Assembly (NCBI GenBank): GCA_030746295.1
Contig: JASLMY010000012.1
Span: forward strand, 1 to 41,898
Source: Alphaproteobacteria bacterium
Lineage (GTDB): Bacteria; Pseudomonadota; Alphaproteobacteria; GCA-2731375
Direction of reading: 5' to 3'
Length of the DNA: 41,898 nucleotides
In this document: piece after piece, positions 7,293-15,530 of the stretch
Numbering within the stretch: position 1 is the stretch's first letter
How the letters are laid out: every line of letters begins with the position of its first letter
Position numbers and translations under genes: made by a program
The notes under the pieces: model-generated
The model's database searches: none
The model's input: the letters and a program-made list of their open reading frames with translations, nothing else
Told to the model about the DNA's origin: nothing

Positions 7293-8509
7293 CGCGACGC
7301 ACCGTTGCCGTCTTCACCGGCAATCGCGCCGAGTACGGGCTGCAATTCCCGATCCTGCGCGCGATCGACGCCCACCCCGGCCTCGACTACCGGCTGATCG
7401 TCTCGGGCGCGCACTTGGATGACAACTTCGGCCGCACGCTCGCCGAGATCGAGCGCGACGGCTTCACTGTCCACGACGAGGTCCAGATCGACCTCGAATC
7501 CGACACGCTTTACGCCACGGCGAAGGCGATCGGTACCGGCGTCTGCTCGATGGCGGAGGCGCTGGCGCGGGCGCGACCGGATATCCTGGTCGTCTACGCC
7601 GACCGCTTCGAAGGCTTCGCGGCAGTCGTCGCCGGCACGCAGATGAGCGTGCCCACGGCGCATGTCGAAGGCGGCGACATCACCGAAGGCGGGGCCTTGG
7701 ACGATTCGGTGCGCCACGCGATGACCAAGCTCGCGCACCTGCACTTCACCACCAACCAACAAGCGACGAACCGCGTCCTGGCCATGGGCGAAGAGGCCTG
7801 GCGCGTGCACACCGTCGGCTTTCCGGCAATCGATCTGATCGCCGACGGCATCCTGGCGTCCGAGGCGGAGCTTCTGGAGAAGTACGGCCTCGATCCGGCG
7901 CGGCCGATCCTGATCTTCACGCAGCATTCGGTGACCACCGAGTTCGAGGCGGCCGACGCCCAGATCGAGCCGGCGCTGGAAGCGGTCGAGCGGCTGGCCG
8001 AGGACGGCGTCCAGAACATCCTCACCTACCCGAACAACGACGCCGGCGGCCGGCGCATCATCCGCCGACTCGAGGCCTTCATGGTGGGCGAACGGGCGAA
8101 CATCCAGCTCCACAAGTCGCTCGGCCGCTACGACTACCACGGCCTCTTGGCGCTCGCCGGGCGACCGGAATACAAGGTCGCCTGCGCCGGCAACTCCTCC
8201 TCCGGCATCAAGGAAACGCCGGCTTTCGGTTGCCCGACGATCAACATCGGCTCGCGCCAGCGCGGCCGCCTTCGCGCCGACAACGTCATCGATGTCGGCT
8301 ATGATGCGGGGGAGATCTACGCCGCCGCCCGGCGCTGTTTCGAGGAGGAGGCGTTTCGCCGAAGCTGCCGGGACTGCGACAACCCCTATGGCATCGGCGA
8401 TGCCGGCAAGAAGATCGCGGAGGTGCTGTCGAAAGTGCCGTTGGACGCGAACCTCATACAGAAGCGCATGACGCTCCGCGGCGAGACCGAGGACGGATGG
8501 TTCCGATGA
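7289..8509 (+). CDS. neuC: Hydrolysing nucleotide-sugar 2-epimerase (NeuC/LegG family), copy 1
   Basis: A 406-aa member of the UDP-N-acetylglucosamine 2-epimerase superfamily, expected to release UDP or GDP while inverting C2, giving the 6-carbon substrate for the synthase. Visible marks are TGNRAEYGL near the N-terminus, AHVEGGDITEGGALDDSVRH, MTKLAHLHF, TYPNNDAGG and the nucleotide-binding GNSSSGIKETPAFGCPTINIG. It overlaps the preceding SDR by 4 bp (ATGA) and the next gene by a few bases, indicating translational coupling. With a GDP-sugar pathway gene (ptmE-like) and legB beside it, the likely role is the LegG step, with NeuC of sialic acid synthesis as the alternative. Confidence 0.85.
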   Translation: MTRRTVAVFTGNRAEYGLQFPILRAIDAHPGLDYRLIVSGAHLDDNFGRTLAEIERDGFTVHDEVQIDLESDTLYATAKAIGTGVCSMAEALARARPDILVVYADRFEGFAAVVAGTQMSVPTAHVEGGDITEGGALDDSVRHAMTKLAHLHFTTNQQATNRVLAMGEEAWRVHTVGFPAIDLIADGILASEAELLEKYGLDPARPILIFTQHSVTTEFEAADAQIEPALEAVERLAEDGVQNILTYPNNDAGGRRIIRRLEAFMVGERANIQLHKSLGRYDYHGLLALAGRPEYKVACAGNSSSGIKETPAFGCPTINIGSRQRGRLRADNVIDVGYDAGEIYAAARRCFEEEAFRRSCRDCDNPYGIGDAGKKIAEVLSKVPLDANLIQKRMTLRGETEDGWFR

Positions 8510-9570
8510 CGGAACCGCTGGTGGCACCTTCCGATTCGCTGCGCGACGCGATCGCCGTGATCGAGCAATACCGGAAGACCCTGGCCGTGGTCGTCGACGA
8601 GGACCGTCGGGTCGTCGGCACGGTGTCCGACGGCGACGTCAGGCGTGGCCTCTTGCGCGGCCGTGGCCTGGACACGCCCGTGGCCGAGGTCATGAACGAT
8701 GAACCGACCACGGTGCCGACCAGCGCAGATGCGGACTCGATTGTGGAGATCCTGCACGAGCGCGGAATCGAGGCGATCCCCCTGGTCGACGCGGAGGGCC
8801 GATTTGCGACCGTCAGCTATATCGGCGACCTGGGGCATGCCCGGCCGAGACAAGGTGGCGAAGGCTTCTTCGGCGCCGTGATCATGGCCGGTGGCGAGGG
8901 CCGCCGGCTCGGCCACCTGACCGAGGACACGCCGAAGCCGATGCTCGAGGTCGGTGGCATGCCGCTGGTCGAAAGGTCGATCCGCTTTCTCGCCGAGTGT
9001 GGCATCGACCATTTCTATATCGCCACCAACTACCTCGGGCACCACATCGAGGACCATTTCCAGGGCGGCGAGGACTACGGCGTCAAGGTATCGTACTTGA
9101 AGGAACCGAAGAAGCTCGGCACGGCCGGCGCCTTGTCTCTGCTGCCGGAGCAGCCGGCCAAGCCGATCCTGGTGCTGAACGGCGACATCGTGACGACCCT
9201 CGACCCCGGAAAGCTGTTGGACTATCACCTGACGCAATCCGCTTTGATGACGGTGGTCGCGGTCGAGCACCTGGTACAGATCCCGTTCGGTGTGCTGCTC
9301 GCCGATGGCGACCGGGCGGTGGCCGTCGAAGAGAAGCCCTCGCAGAGGTTTCTCTGCAACGCCGGCATCTACTGCTTGTCGCCCCAAGCGCTGAAGTACG
9401 TGCCCTCGGAGCGGTATTTCGATATGACCGACCTGATAAGCGCGGCGCTCTTGGAAGACGAGACCGTTCCCATCTTTCCGCTGCACGAATACTGGACGGA
9501 CATCGGCGTGCCGGAAGACCTGGAAAAGGCGCGCCGCGATATCGAAGCGATAGAGAGCGAAAATGGCTGA
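8497..9570 (+). CDS. ptmE: CBS-domain nucleotidyltransferase, PtmE-like (glucosamine-1-phosphate guanylyltransferase family), copy 1
   Basis: A 357-aa fusion. Two CBS motifs (about residues 8-122) precede a sugar-phosphate nucleotidyltransferase domain starting FFGAVIMAGGEGRRLG. That domain contains TPKPMLEVGG, LNGDIVTT and EYWTDIGVPEDLEKA. This layout matches Campylobacter PtmE, which makes the GDP-glucosamine used for legionaminic acid. ATG 8497 or ATG 8506 could be the start; the latter overlaps the previous stop in the ATGA arrangement seen through the operon. The CBS pair may bind adenosyl ligands and tune activity. The gene overlaps legB by 8 bp. A related but clearly different copy lies at 38076. 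Assignment to GDP rather than UDP chemistry is by family. Confidence 0.82.
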   Translation: MVPMTEPLVAPSDSLRDAIAVIEQYRKTLAVVVDEDRRVVGTVSDGDVRRGLLRGRGLDTPVAEVMNDEPTTVPTSADADSIVEILHERGIEAIPLVDAEGRFATVSYIGDLGHARPRQGGEGFFGAVIMAGGEGRRLGHLTEDTPKPMLEVGGMPLVERSIRFLAECGIDHFYIATNYLGHHIEDHFQGGEDYGVKVSYLKEPKKLGTAGALSLLPEQPAKPILVLNGDIVTTLDPGKLLDYHLTQSALMTVVAVEHLVQIPFGVLLADGDRAVAVEEKPSQRFLCNAGIYCLSPQALKYVPSERYFDMTDLISAALLEDETVPIFPLHEYWTDIGVPEDLEKARRDIEAIESENG

Positions 9571-10564
9571 GAGTTTGCAGGGTGCGCGCGTCCTCGTCAC
9601 CGGCTCGGACGGCTTCATCGGGAGCCACCTGGTGGAGAGCCTGGTCCGGGCCGGGGCCGAGGTTCGGGCCTTCGTCTACTACAACTCGTGGAACCAGAAG
9701 GGCTGGTTGTCGGACGTCGCGACGGAGCTTCGGGATCGGTTCGAGATCGTGCTCGGCGACGTCCGGGACACCGAGAACGTCCGGAACGCGGCCTCGGGCT
9801 GCGCCTATGTCTTCCACCTCTCCAGCCTGATCGGCATCCCCTACAGCTACGTCGCACCCCGCTCCTACGTCGAGACCAACATCGTCGGCGCGTTGAACGT
9901 GCTGCAGGCCTGTCGCGATTCCGACAGCCTGATCCGTCTGGTCCACGTCTCGACCTCCGAGGTCTACGGCACCGCCCAAAGCGTGCCGATCGCCGAATCG
10001 CACCCGTTGGTGGGGCAATCGCCCTATTCGGCGACCAAGATCGGCGCCGACATGATCGCCGAGAGCTTTCATCTTTCCTTCGACCTGCCGGTCGTCACCG
10101 GCCGCCCCTTCAACACCTATGGGCCGCGGCAGACGGCCCGCGCGGTGATCCCGACGATCGCCAGTCAGCTTCTGACGGGTTGCGAAGAGTTGCGGTTGGG
10201 CGCGCTATCGCCGACCCGGGACTTCAACTTCGTCGGCGACACCGTCTCGGGCCTGATCGCGCTCGCGACCTGCGGTGCTGCGGAAGGGCAGGTCGTCAAC
10301 CTCGGCAGCGGCCAGGCCTGGTCGAGCGAGGAAACGGCGCGCCTCTTGATGGAGGTCTGCGACCACCAGGTCCCGATCGTCTCGGAGGAAGACCGCTTCC
10401 GGCCCGAGCGTAGCGAGGTCAACCGGCTGCTCGCCGACGTCTCACGGATAAAGTCGCTGACCGGCTGGGCGAGCCGGACCGAGTTCCGCGACGGCCTGAC
10501 GGCCACCGCCGACTGGATCGGGCAAAATCTGGCCCATTTCGATCCTGGGTCCTACCGCATCTGA
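9563..10564 (+). CDS. legB: NAD-dependent nucleotide-sugar 4,6-dehydratase, LegB-like
   Basis: A 333-aa extended SDR. The NAD loop GSDGFIGSHL is near residue 14, VHVSTSEVYG gives the catalytic Ser/Thr strand, and YSATK provides Tyr and Lys. GRPFNTYGPRQTARAVIPTIA and RDFNFVGDTV match the LegB group. In the legionaminic acid route this enzyme dehydrates the nucleotide-linked GlcNAc to the 4-keto-6-deoxy sugar, which LegC then aminates. It overlaps the ptmE-like gene by 8 bp and is the last gene of this rightward operon; its 3' end overlaps the convergent asnB2 by 13 bp. No aminotransferase follows, which leaves a gap in the pathway inside this window. Confidence 0.85.
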   Translation: MAESLQGARVLVTGSDGFIGSHLVESLVRAGAEVRAFVYYNSWNQKGWLSDVATELRDRFEIVLGDVRDTENVRNAASGCAYVFHLSSLIGIPYSYVAPRSYVETNIVGALNVLQACRDSDSLIRLVHVSTSEVYGTAQSVPIAESHPLVGQSPYSATKIGADMIAESFHLSFDLPVVTGRPFNTYGPRQTARAVIPTIASQLLTGCEELRLGALSPTRDFNFVGDTVSGLIALATCGAAEGQVVNLGSGQAWSSEETARLLMEVCDHQVPIVSEEDRFRPERSEVNRLLADVSRIKSLTGWASRTEFRDGLTATADWIGQNLAHFDPGSYRI

Positions 10565-12408
10565 GCGGCCGCGGCCTCTTCGATGACCGGATCGCTACGA
10601 CGTGCTTCGGAGCGGTCCGCCAGGAAGGTCGAGGCCAAGGCCATGCGAATGCTGATGCGACGCCAGTTGTCGCCCTCGGTCCGTCGCCGCCAGGCCTTGT
10701 CGATCAGCGCCGGCGCCAGCCCCGGCAGCTCCGGCCGGCGATCACCGAAGGCCGCCAGAAAGCGATCGCTGGGATAGGTGAAGCCGAACTTGCTCTCGTG
10801 CAGCAACGTCTTGGGCACGTGCCGGTAGAGCATGCGATAGAGGACCGATTTGCGGCCGAAGGCCAGGAAGGCTCGAGGATCGTGCTCGGCGACGGCGCCC
10901 ATCAATTTCCGATTGAGGAAGGGGCAGCGGAGCTCCAGGCTCTCGCGCATGCTGGCCAGGTCCTGTGCCGTCAGCAGGCTGTCGGGCATGGTCCGCGCCA
11001 CGTCGTAGCGCGGTCCCAGCAGCTCGATCGCCGTGTCGGGCGCGCTGAAATGACGGCGAGCCCAGTCGTTCCATCCTGGCAATTCCCTGAGCCAGTGGAC
11101 GATGCCCTGGGTCTTCTGCGCCGCGTAGCGCTCGTCATCGGAGAGGCCGACGAGATCGGCGACCTGCCCGAGCCGGGGATGCAGCCCCCGAAACCGGTGT
11201 GCCGCCCTCCCCCCCCAGACCCTGAGCCCCTCCGGCAAGCCCAGGTACGGCCTGAGCCGGTACATCTGGTGATGCTTGCGGTAGCCGAAGAAGAGCTCGT
11301 CGCCGCCGAGGCCGGTCAGCGCGACCTTGTACTGGCGCCGCGCCAGCCGCGACATCTCCCGCACCGAAAGGACGGTCAAGTTGTCGTTGGGCTGGCCGAA
11401 GAGCGAGAACAGGTCGCCCACCACATTGTCCGTCACGGTGCCGCTTTCCAGCACTTGGTGCGGCTGCTTGAGATAGCCAGCGATGGCCGCCGCCGCCGGC
11501 GCCTCGTCGACGGCGCGTCCCTGCCGGAAGGCGACGGTGAGGCACGGCACCTCGCGCCCCAAACGCCGCGTCGCCAACGCCGCGACCAGGGTCGAATCGA
11601 CCCCGCTCGACAGGAAGGCACAGACCGGCACGTCGGCCTGAAAGCGATCTTCGAGGCTTGTCGTCAACACTTCTTCCAGACGATCGATCGCCGGCTCGCT
11701 CAGCGGTGCCACCGGCCCACGGCCGGGCTCTCCCCAGGGCGGCGTCCAGTACTGACGCTCGGCGGTAACGCGGCCACCCTCGACTCGCAGCAGGCTCGCC
11801 GCCGGCGCCCGGCGAACGGTCGGGTAGGCGGTATCGGGGGCGGGAATGGTGCCGATCGCGAGAAACGCCATCAAGGCGTCGCTGCCGAGTTCCGGCGCGA
11901 GCCCCAGCGCGTCTACCAAGGGCCCGATCTCCGACGAGAAATAGACCCCGTCGTCTGTCTCGGCATAGTAGAGCGGCTTCTCACCGAAGGGATCGGTGGC
12001 CGCATGGGCACGCTCGCCGTCCCAGATGACGAAGGCGAACATGCCGTCCAGCTCGTCGAGGCAAGCCTCGCCCCAATGGCGCCAGGCGTTCAGCAGCACC
12101 TCGGTATCGCCCGTGGTCCGGAAGTCGAGGCCGAGGGCTTGCAGGCGCTCGCGCAAGGCCTGGTAGCCGTAGATCTCGCCGTTGCTGGCGAGCACCCAGT
12201 CGCCGCGCCGCATGGGCTGCGCCGAGGCGTCACTGAGATCGACGATGGTGAGGCGGCGATGGCCGATGAAGACGCCGTTCTCGGCGTCGATCCACTCGCC
12301 GGCACCGTCCGGCCCCCGATGCGCCAGGGCCAGCGTCGCCCGTCGCCCGACGGCGATGTCCTCCGCCGCTAGCGGCCGTTTCAAGAAAATCGCGAAGAGG
12401 CCGCACAT
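10552..12408 (-). CDS. asnB: Asparagine synthase-type glutamine amidotransferase (AsnB family), copy 2
   Basis: A 618-aa AsnB-family protein starting at ATG 12406-12408, with Cys2 as glutaminase nucleophile. ALAHRGPDGAGEW and SNGEIYGY mark the glutaminase half. The synthetase PP-loop reads SSGVDST at 267-273, not the SGGVDSS of copy 1, and the RDRLGIKPLYY segment of copy 1 is TDPFGEKPLYY here. LTGLGGDELFFGY replaces LSGDGGDEVFGGY. These differences suggest a distinct acceptor. It is transcribed toward legB with a 13-bp convergent overlap. Together with copy 1 it brackets the nonulosonate operon, so a role in amidating a glycan carboxylate is plausible. No good Shine-Dalgarno sequence is visible. 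Confidence 0.9.
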   Translation of the reverse strand: MCGLFAIFLKRPLAAEDIAVGRRATLALAHRGPDGAGEWIDAENGVFIGHRRLTIVDLSDASAQPMRRGDWVLASNGEIYGYQALRERLQALGLDFRTTGDTEVLLNAWRHWGEACLDELDGMFAFVIWDGERAHAATDPFGEKPLYYAETDDGVYFSSEIGPLVDALGLAPELGSDALMAFLAIGTIPAPDTAYPTVRRAPAASLLRVEGGRVTAERQYWTPPWGEPGRGPVAPLSEPAIDRLEEVLTTSLEDRFQADVPVCAFLSSGVDSTLVAALATRRLGREVPCLTVAFRQGRAVDEAPAAAAIAGYLKQPHQVLESGTVTDNVVGDLFSLFGQPNDNLTVLSVREMSRLARRQYKVALTGLGGDELFFGYRKHHQMYRLRPYLGLPEGLRVWGGRAAHRFRGLHPRLGQVADLVGLSDDERYAAQKTQGIVHWLRELPGWNDWARRHFSAPDTAIELLGPRYDVARTMPDSLLTAQDLASMRESLELRCPFLNRKLMGAVAEHDPRAFLAFGRKSVLYRMLYRHVPKTLLHESKFGFTYPSDRFLAAFGDRRPELPGLAPALIDKAWRRRTEGDNWRRISIRMALASTFLADRSEARRSDPVIEEAAAAQMR

Positions 12409-12737
12409 CAGGGTTCAGTCGATCCTCGCCACAATGGTTGTGGACACGAACTAGACATATCAGAGTCGTAGCCTCGCGAAAATCGCCTCTTTTAAATCCA
12501 ATCAGATCGCGTCCCGGCGCGAAGGGCCGAGCATCATGCGTCGGCGCCGGACGGCTTACGCCGACCGCTTCGCCTAGGTGATCGGGTTGATGCCAATCTC
12601 GAGACGGCACGGACAAGCCGCAATGGCCTGGGTGGCAGTGGCGTAGACGCCGACCACGCCGCGCCCGCCGAGATCATCGTGGTGGGCGTTACCTTCCGCG
12701 ATGGCTTTGGAAGGCATGGGCCGCTCGGCTCCGTGGC
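12409..12737. other. 329-bp intergenic region upstream of asnB2
   Basis: No recognisable gene lies here. The stretch near 12445-12505 is more AT-rich than its surroundings and may hold the asnB2 promoter. A leftward 47-codon frame (12574-12717, starting MPSKAIAEGNA) begins 20 bp after the MORN gene stop, but it has no recognised family or clear ribosome-binding site, so it is not called as a gene. Confidence 0.4.
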
Positions 12738-14123
12738 TCAATCGGTGAACGTAACCGTGTCGCCGTCAATGCGGCACCTCTTTAACTTGCGGTTCTGCAC
12801 GCCTTCACCCGTTCCCATCAGCTTGCCGTCGCGCCACTCGCCTGTGCACCGATTGCCGCTGGCGAGGACTAGGACACCGCGTCCATGCTGCTCGCCGTCC
12901 CTGTAGCCACCCTCGTAGGTATGGCCATTGGCGAAGAAGAAAACGCCGGTGCCGTGCGCCTTGCCGTCCTTGACATCGCCCTCGTATCTGTTGCCGTTGG
13001 CCCAGACGTACACGCCGTGTCCTTGCCGCTCGTCGTCCCTCCAATCGCCCTCGTATCTGTCGCCGTTCGGCCAAACGAAAACGCCGCGTCCATGCCGCTT
13101 GTCGTTCCTGATGTCGCCCTCGTACCTGTTGCCGTTGGCGTAGACGAAAACGCCGCGGCCGTGTGGCTTACCGTGCCTCCAGTCGCCCTCGTATCTGCCG
13201 CCTGCCGTGTCGACGAAAACGCCCCGTCCATGCCGCTCGTCATCCCTGAAGTCGCCCTCGTATCTGCCACCGTCAGCGTAAGCGTAAACGCCGCGGCCGG
13301 ACCGCTTGTCATCCCTCCAGTCGCCCTCGTATCTACCTCCGTTGGCCCAGACGGCCACGCCGCGTCCGTGCTGTTTGCCGTCCCGGAATTCGCCCACGTA
13401 TCTGTCGCCGCTGGCATAGACCTTGACGCCGCGTCCATGCTGTTTGCCGTCCCGGAATTCGCCCTCGTATCTGTTGCCGTTGGCGTAGCTGTGAACGCCG
13501 CGTCCGTGCAGCTTGCCGTCCCTGAAGTCGCCCTCGTATCTGGCGCCGTCGGTATAGACGTAGACGCCGCGTCCATGCCGCTTGCCGTCCCTGAAGTCGC
13601 CCTCGTATCTGCCGCCGTCGACGTAGACGTAAACGCCGTGTCCATGCCGCTTGCCGCCCCTGCTGTCGCCCTCGTATCTGGCGTCGCTGGCCCAGACGTA
13701 AACGCCGCGTCCGTGCCGCTCGCCGTCCCTGAAGTCGCCCTCGTATCTGTTGCCGGTTACGTCGACGTAAAGGCCGCGTCCGTGCCGCTTGTCGTCCCTC
13801 CAGTCACCCTCGTATCTAGCGCCGCTCGGCCAGACATAAACGCCGCGTCCGTGCCGCTTGCCGTCCCGCATCGTGCCGCGATACTCGGCCTCCTTCCGCT
13901 CGCTTCCCTTCAGAAAGCGCCAATCCAGCGTCCCGATCCCCTGCGCCTTGCCGCCGGCGCACTGGCCGGTCCACGTCACCGTCTCACTCGGCTGTGGTCT
14001 GGGATTCCAGACGGCACATTCCGCTCTGCCCTCGACCTGCTGCCAGCGTCCCTCGGCCGGCGCCGCTGTCCACAGAACCGACGCCAGCAGCGCCGACACC
14101 GAACCCCTTGCCAACCGCATCAT
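12738..14123 (-). CDS. Secreted MORN-repeat protein
   Basis: A 461-aa protein from ATG 14121-14123, preceded by GGAGA about 6 bp upstream. The frame is open back to 14429, but that extension lacks domain character. Residues 1-24 look like a signal peptide (basic MMRLARG start, hydrophobic core, APA before the likely cleavage site). A Cys-containing linker (25-79) follows, then 16 MORN-type units of 23 residues, the first starting at 80 and the last degenerate one at 425, with consensus RYEGDxRDGKxHGRGVYVxxxGx. The C-terminal tail ends RCRIDGDTVTFTD. MORN repeats mediate membrane or protein contacts; the export signal places this one in the periplasm or outside. Partners are unknown. Confidence 0.85.
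   Translation of the reverse strand: MMRLARGSVSALLASVLWTAAPAEGRWQQVEGRAECAVWNPRPQPSETVTWTGQCAGGKAQGIGTLDWRFLKGSERKEAEYRGTMRDGKRHGRGVYVWPSGARYEGDWRDDKRHGRGLYVDVTGNRYEGDFRDGERHGRGVYVWASDARYEGDSRGGKRHGHGVYVYVDGGRYEGDFRDGKRHGRGVYVYTDGARYEGDFRDGKLHGRGVHSYANGNRYEGEFRDGKQHGRGVKVYASGDRYVGEFRDGKQHGRGVAVWANGGRYEGDWRDDKRSGRGVYAYADGGRYEGDFRDDERHGRGVFVDTAGGRYEGDWRHGKPHGRGVFVYANGNRYEGDIRNDKRHGRGVFVWPNGDRYEGDWRDDERQGHGVYVWANGNRYEGDVKDGKAHGTGVFFFANGHTYEGGYRDGEQHGRGVLVLASGNRCTGEWRDGKLMGTGEGVQNRKLKRCRIDGDTVTFTD
12804..13886 (-). repeat. 69-bp tandem repeat array encoding MORN units
   Basis: About 16 consecutive 69-bp units encode the 23-residue MORN repeats. Reading the plus strand, the phrase tcgccctcgtatctg recurs every 69 bp with high conservation, while the positions encoding the four to five residues before each RYEG vary. 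Because 69 is a multiple of three, recombination between units would change repeat number without shifting frame. The regularity also keeps a long false open frame alive on the opposite strand. Confidence 0.9.
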
Positions 14124-14449
14124 CGTCCGTCTCCGCCGTCGCCCCGGCGCCATGCCCACAACCTCGCCCCTAGCTGGGCGCCTCGGGTGCCGAGCCTGCC
14201 TCGACAGAACAGCATATCGTGGCCCGCTGACGCAATCATGACGTTTCCAACACTTTGAATTTAAAGTAATTACGAGAATGGCCCGAGCTGCGGAGCGATC
14301 CGCCCGGAGATCTCCCGGCCTCCGGGCCGGCCCGCCGACCACCTGCCGCACAGGCTTGACGATCCGCGGTGGGTCGGTCATTGATGGCGGCTGGAAACAG
14401 GACTGCGTCGCGCCTCGAAGCTCCGTCAAGTTTGGGACTCGCCCCCGCC
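14124..14449. other. 326-bp divergent intergenic region (MORN gene / epimerase)
   Basis: This region should hold promoters for the leftward MORN gene and the rightward epimerase. It is GC-rich except for an AT-rich patch at about 14240-14278. No open frame with domain character is visible. Confidence 0.4.
14252..14267. promoter_or_regulatory. Near-perfect 16-bp palindrome, candidate operator
   Basis: ACTTTGAATTTAAAGT is a 16-bp dyad with a single mismatched pair (G6 against T11). It sits in the AT-rich patch between two divergent genes, where a regulator could control both. The binding factor is unknown. Confidence 0.35.
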
Positions 14450-15424
14450 ATGCCCGTTCTCGTCACTGGCGTCGCCGGATTCATCGGCTACCACGTCGCC
14501 GAGGCCTTGCTCGCCCGGGGCGAGGAGGTGCTGGGCATCGACAACGTGAGCCCCTATTACGACGTGCACCTCAAGGAAGCGCGGCTCGAGCGGCTCGGCC
14601 GCCAGTCTGGTTTTCGCTTCCTGCGCCTCGATATCAGCGATCGCGAGGGCTTCGCCGCGGCGCTGGCGGATGTCTCGACGCCCCGTGTCGTGCATCTGGC
14701 GGCACAGGCCGGCGTGCGCCACTCGCTGGAGCACCCCTTCGACTACGTCGACGCCAACCTGACCGGCCACATGGTGATCCTGGAGCATTGCCGCCATCAG
14801 CCGAACTTCGAGCATCTGGTCTTCGCCAGCTCGAGCTCGGTTTACGGCCGCAACCAGGAGCTGCCGTTTAGCGAAGCGGATCGGGTCGACCTGCCGGCCT
14901 CGCTCTATGCCGCGACCAAACGGGCGGACGAGTTGATGTCGCACGCCTACGCCTCGCTCTATGGCTTGGCGCAGACGGGCCTGCGCTTCTTCACGGTCTA
15001 CGGCCCCTGGGGCCGGCCCGACATGGCGATGTGGCTATTCACCGAGGCGATCTTGGCCGGGCGGCCGATCCGGGTCTTCAATCACGGCGACATGCACCGC
15101 GACTTCACCTATATCGACGACATCGTCGACGGCGTGTTGAAGGCCCTGTTCAGCACTCCCAATACCGGTGGCGACATCCCCTACCGCGTCTACAATATCG
15201 GCAACCACCGCTCCGAGGAACTGTTGCACATGATCGAGGTGCTGGAGGGCGCGCTCGGCCAGAAGGCAGAGAAGGAACTCCAGCCGATGCAGCCGGGCGA
15301 CGTCAAGGACACCTTCGCCGACATCTCGGCGATCGAGGCCGACCTCGGCTTCCATCCGACGACGACGATCGAAGTGGGCATCCCCAACTTCGTCGCCTGG
15401 TACCGCGACTATCACGGCGTCTGA
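14450..15424 (+). CDS. UDP-glucuronate 4-epimerase-like extended SDR
   Basis: A 324-aa extended SDR. The NAD loop is GVAGFIGYH near the N-terminus, followed by the IDNVSPYYDVHLKEARLERL segment typical of UDP-glucuronate 4-epimerases (LspL/CapI group). HLAAQAGVRHSLEHP, SSSSVYG, YAATK (Tyr/Lys pair) and HRDFTYIDDIVDG complete the family pattern. The C-terminal PGDVKDTFADISA is also characteristic. ATG 14450 is chosen because family members begin a few residues before the glycine loop; no strong ribosome-binding site is seen. The product, UDP-galacturonate, would feed surface polysaccharide made by the flanking locus. It is transcribed alone, with a 106-bp gap before a metabolic gene. Confidence 0.85.
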   Translation: MPVLVTGVAGFIGYHVAEALLARGEEVLGIDNVSPYYDVHLKEARLERLGRQSGFRFLRLDISDREGFAAALADVSTPRVVHLAAQAGVRHSLEHPFDYVDANLTGHMVILEHCRHQPNFEHLVFASSSSVYGRNQELPFSEADRVDLPASLYAATKRADELMSHAYASLYGLAQTGLRFFTVYGPWGRPDMAMWLFTEAILAGRPIRVFNHGDMHRDFTYIDDIVDGVLKALFSTPNTGGDIPYRVYNIGNHRSEELLHMIEVLEGALGQKAEKELQPMQPGDVKDTFADISAIEADLGFHPTTTIEVGIPNFVAWYRDYHGV

Positions 15425-15530
15425 CGCGGTCCCCGTCGTTCGGCCGTACGAAGAGAAGCGGTTGAACGACGTTGGAGCGCCTGCCAACATCTGGGCGCAT
15501 GGTGCCGGACGGCTTCGGCCAGGAAAGTGA

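Noticed and set aside
7013..8527. Leftward frame of about 500 codons opposite the neuC-like gene
   Set aside because: Antisense shadow; no domain, while the plus strand encodes a complete epimerase.
10552..10564. Possible frameshift or assembly error at the legB/asnB2 convergent overlap
   Set aside because: Both proteins end with family-typical lengths; a 13-bp convergent overlap is ordinary in compact genomes.
12574..12717. Leftward 47-codon frame after the MORN gene
   Set aside because: No family, no clear ribosome-binding site and no support beyond an open frame.
12885..14258. Long rightward open frame (about 457 codons) across the MORN gene
   Set aside because: It is antisense to the MORN array and stays open only because the 69-bp unit is a multiple of three. 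Its product is a low-complexity V/A/P repeat with no recognised domain.
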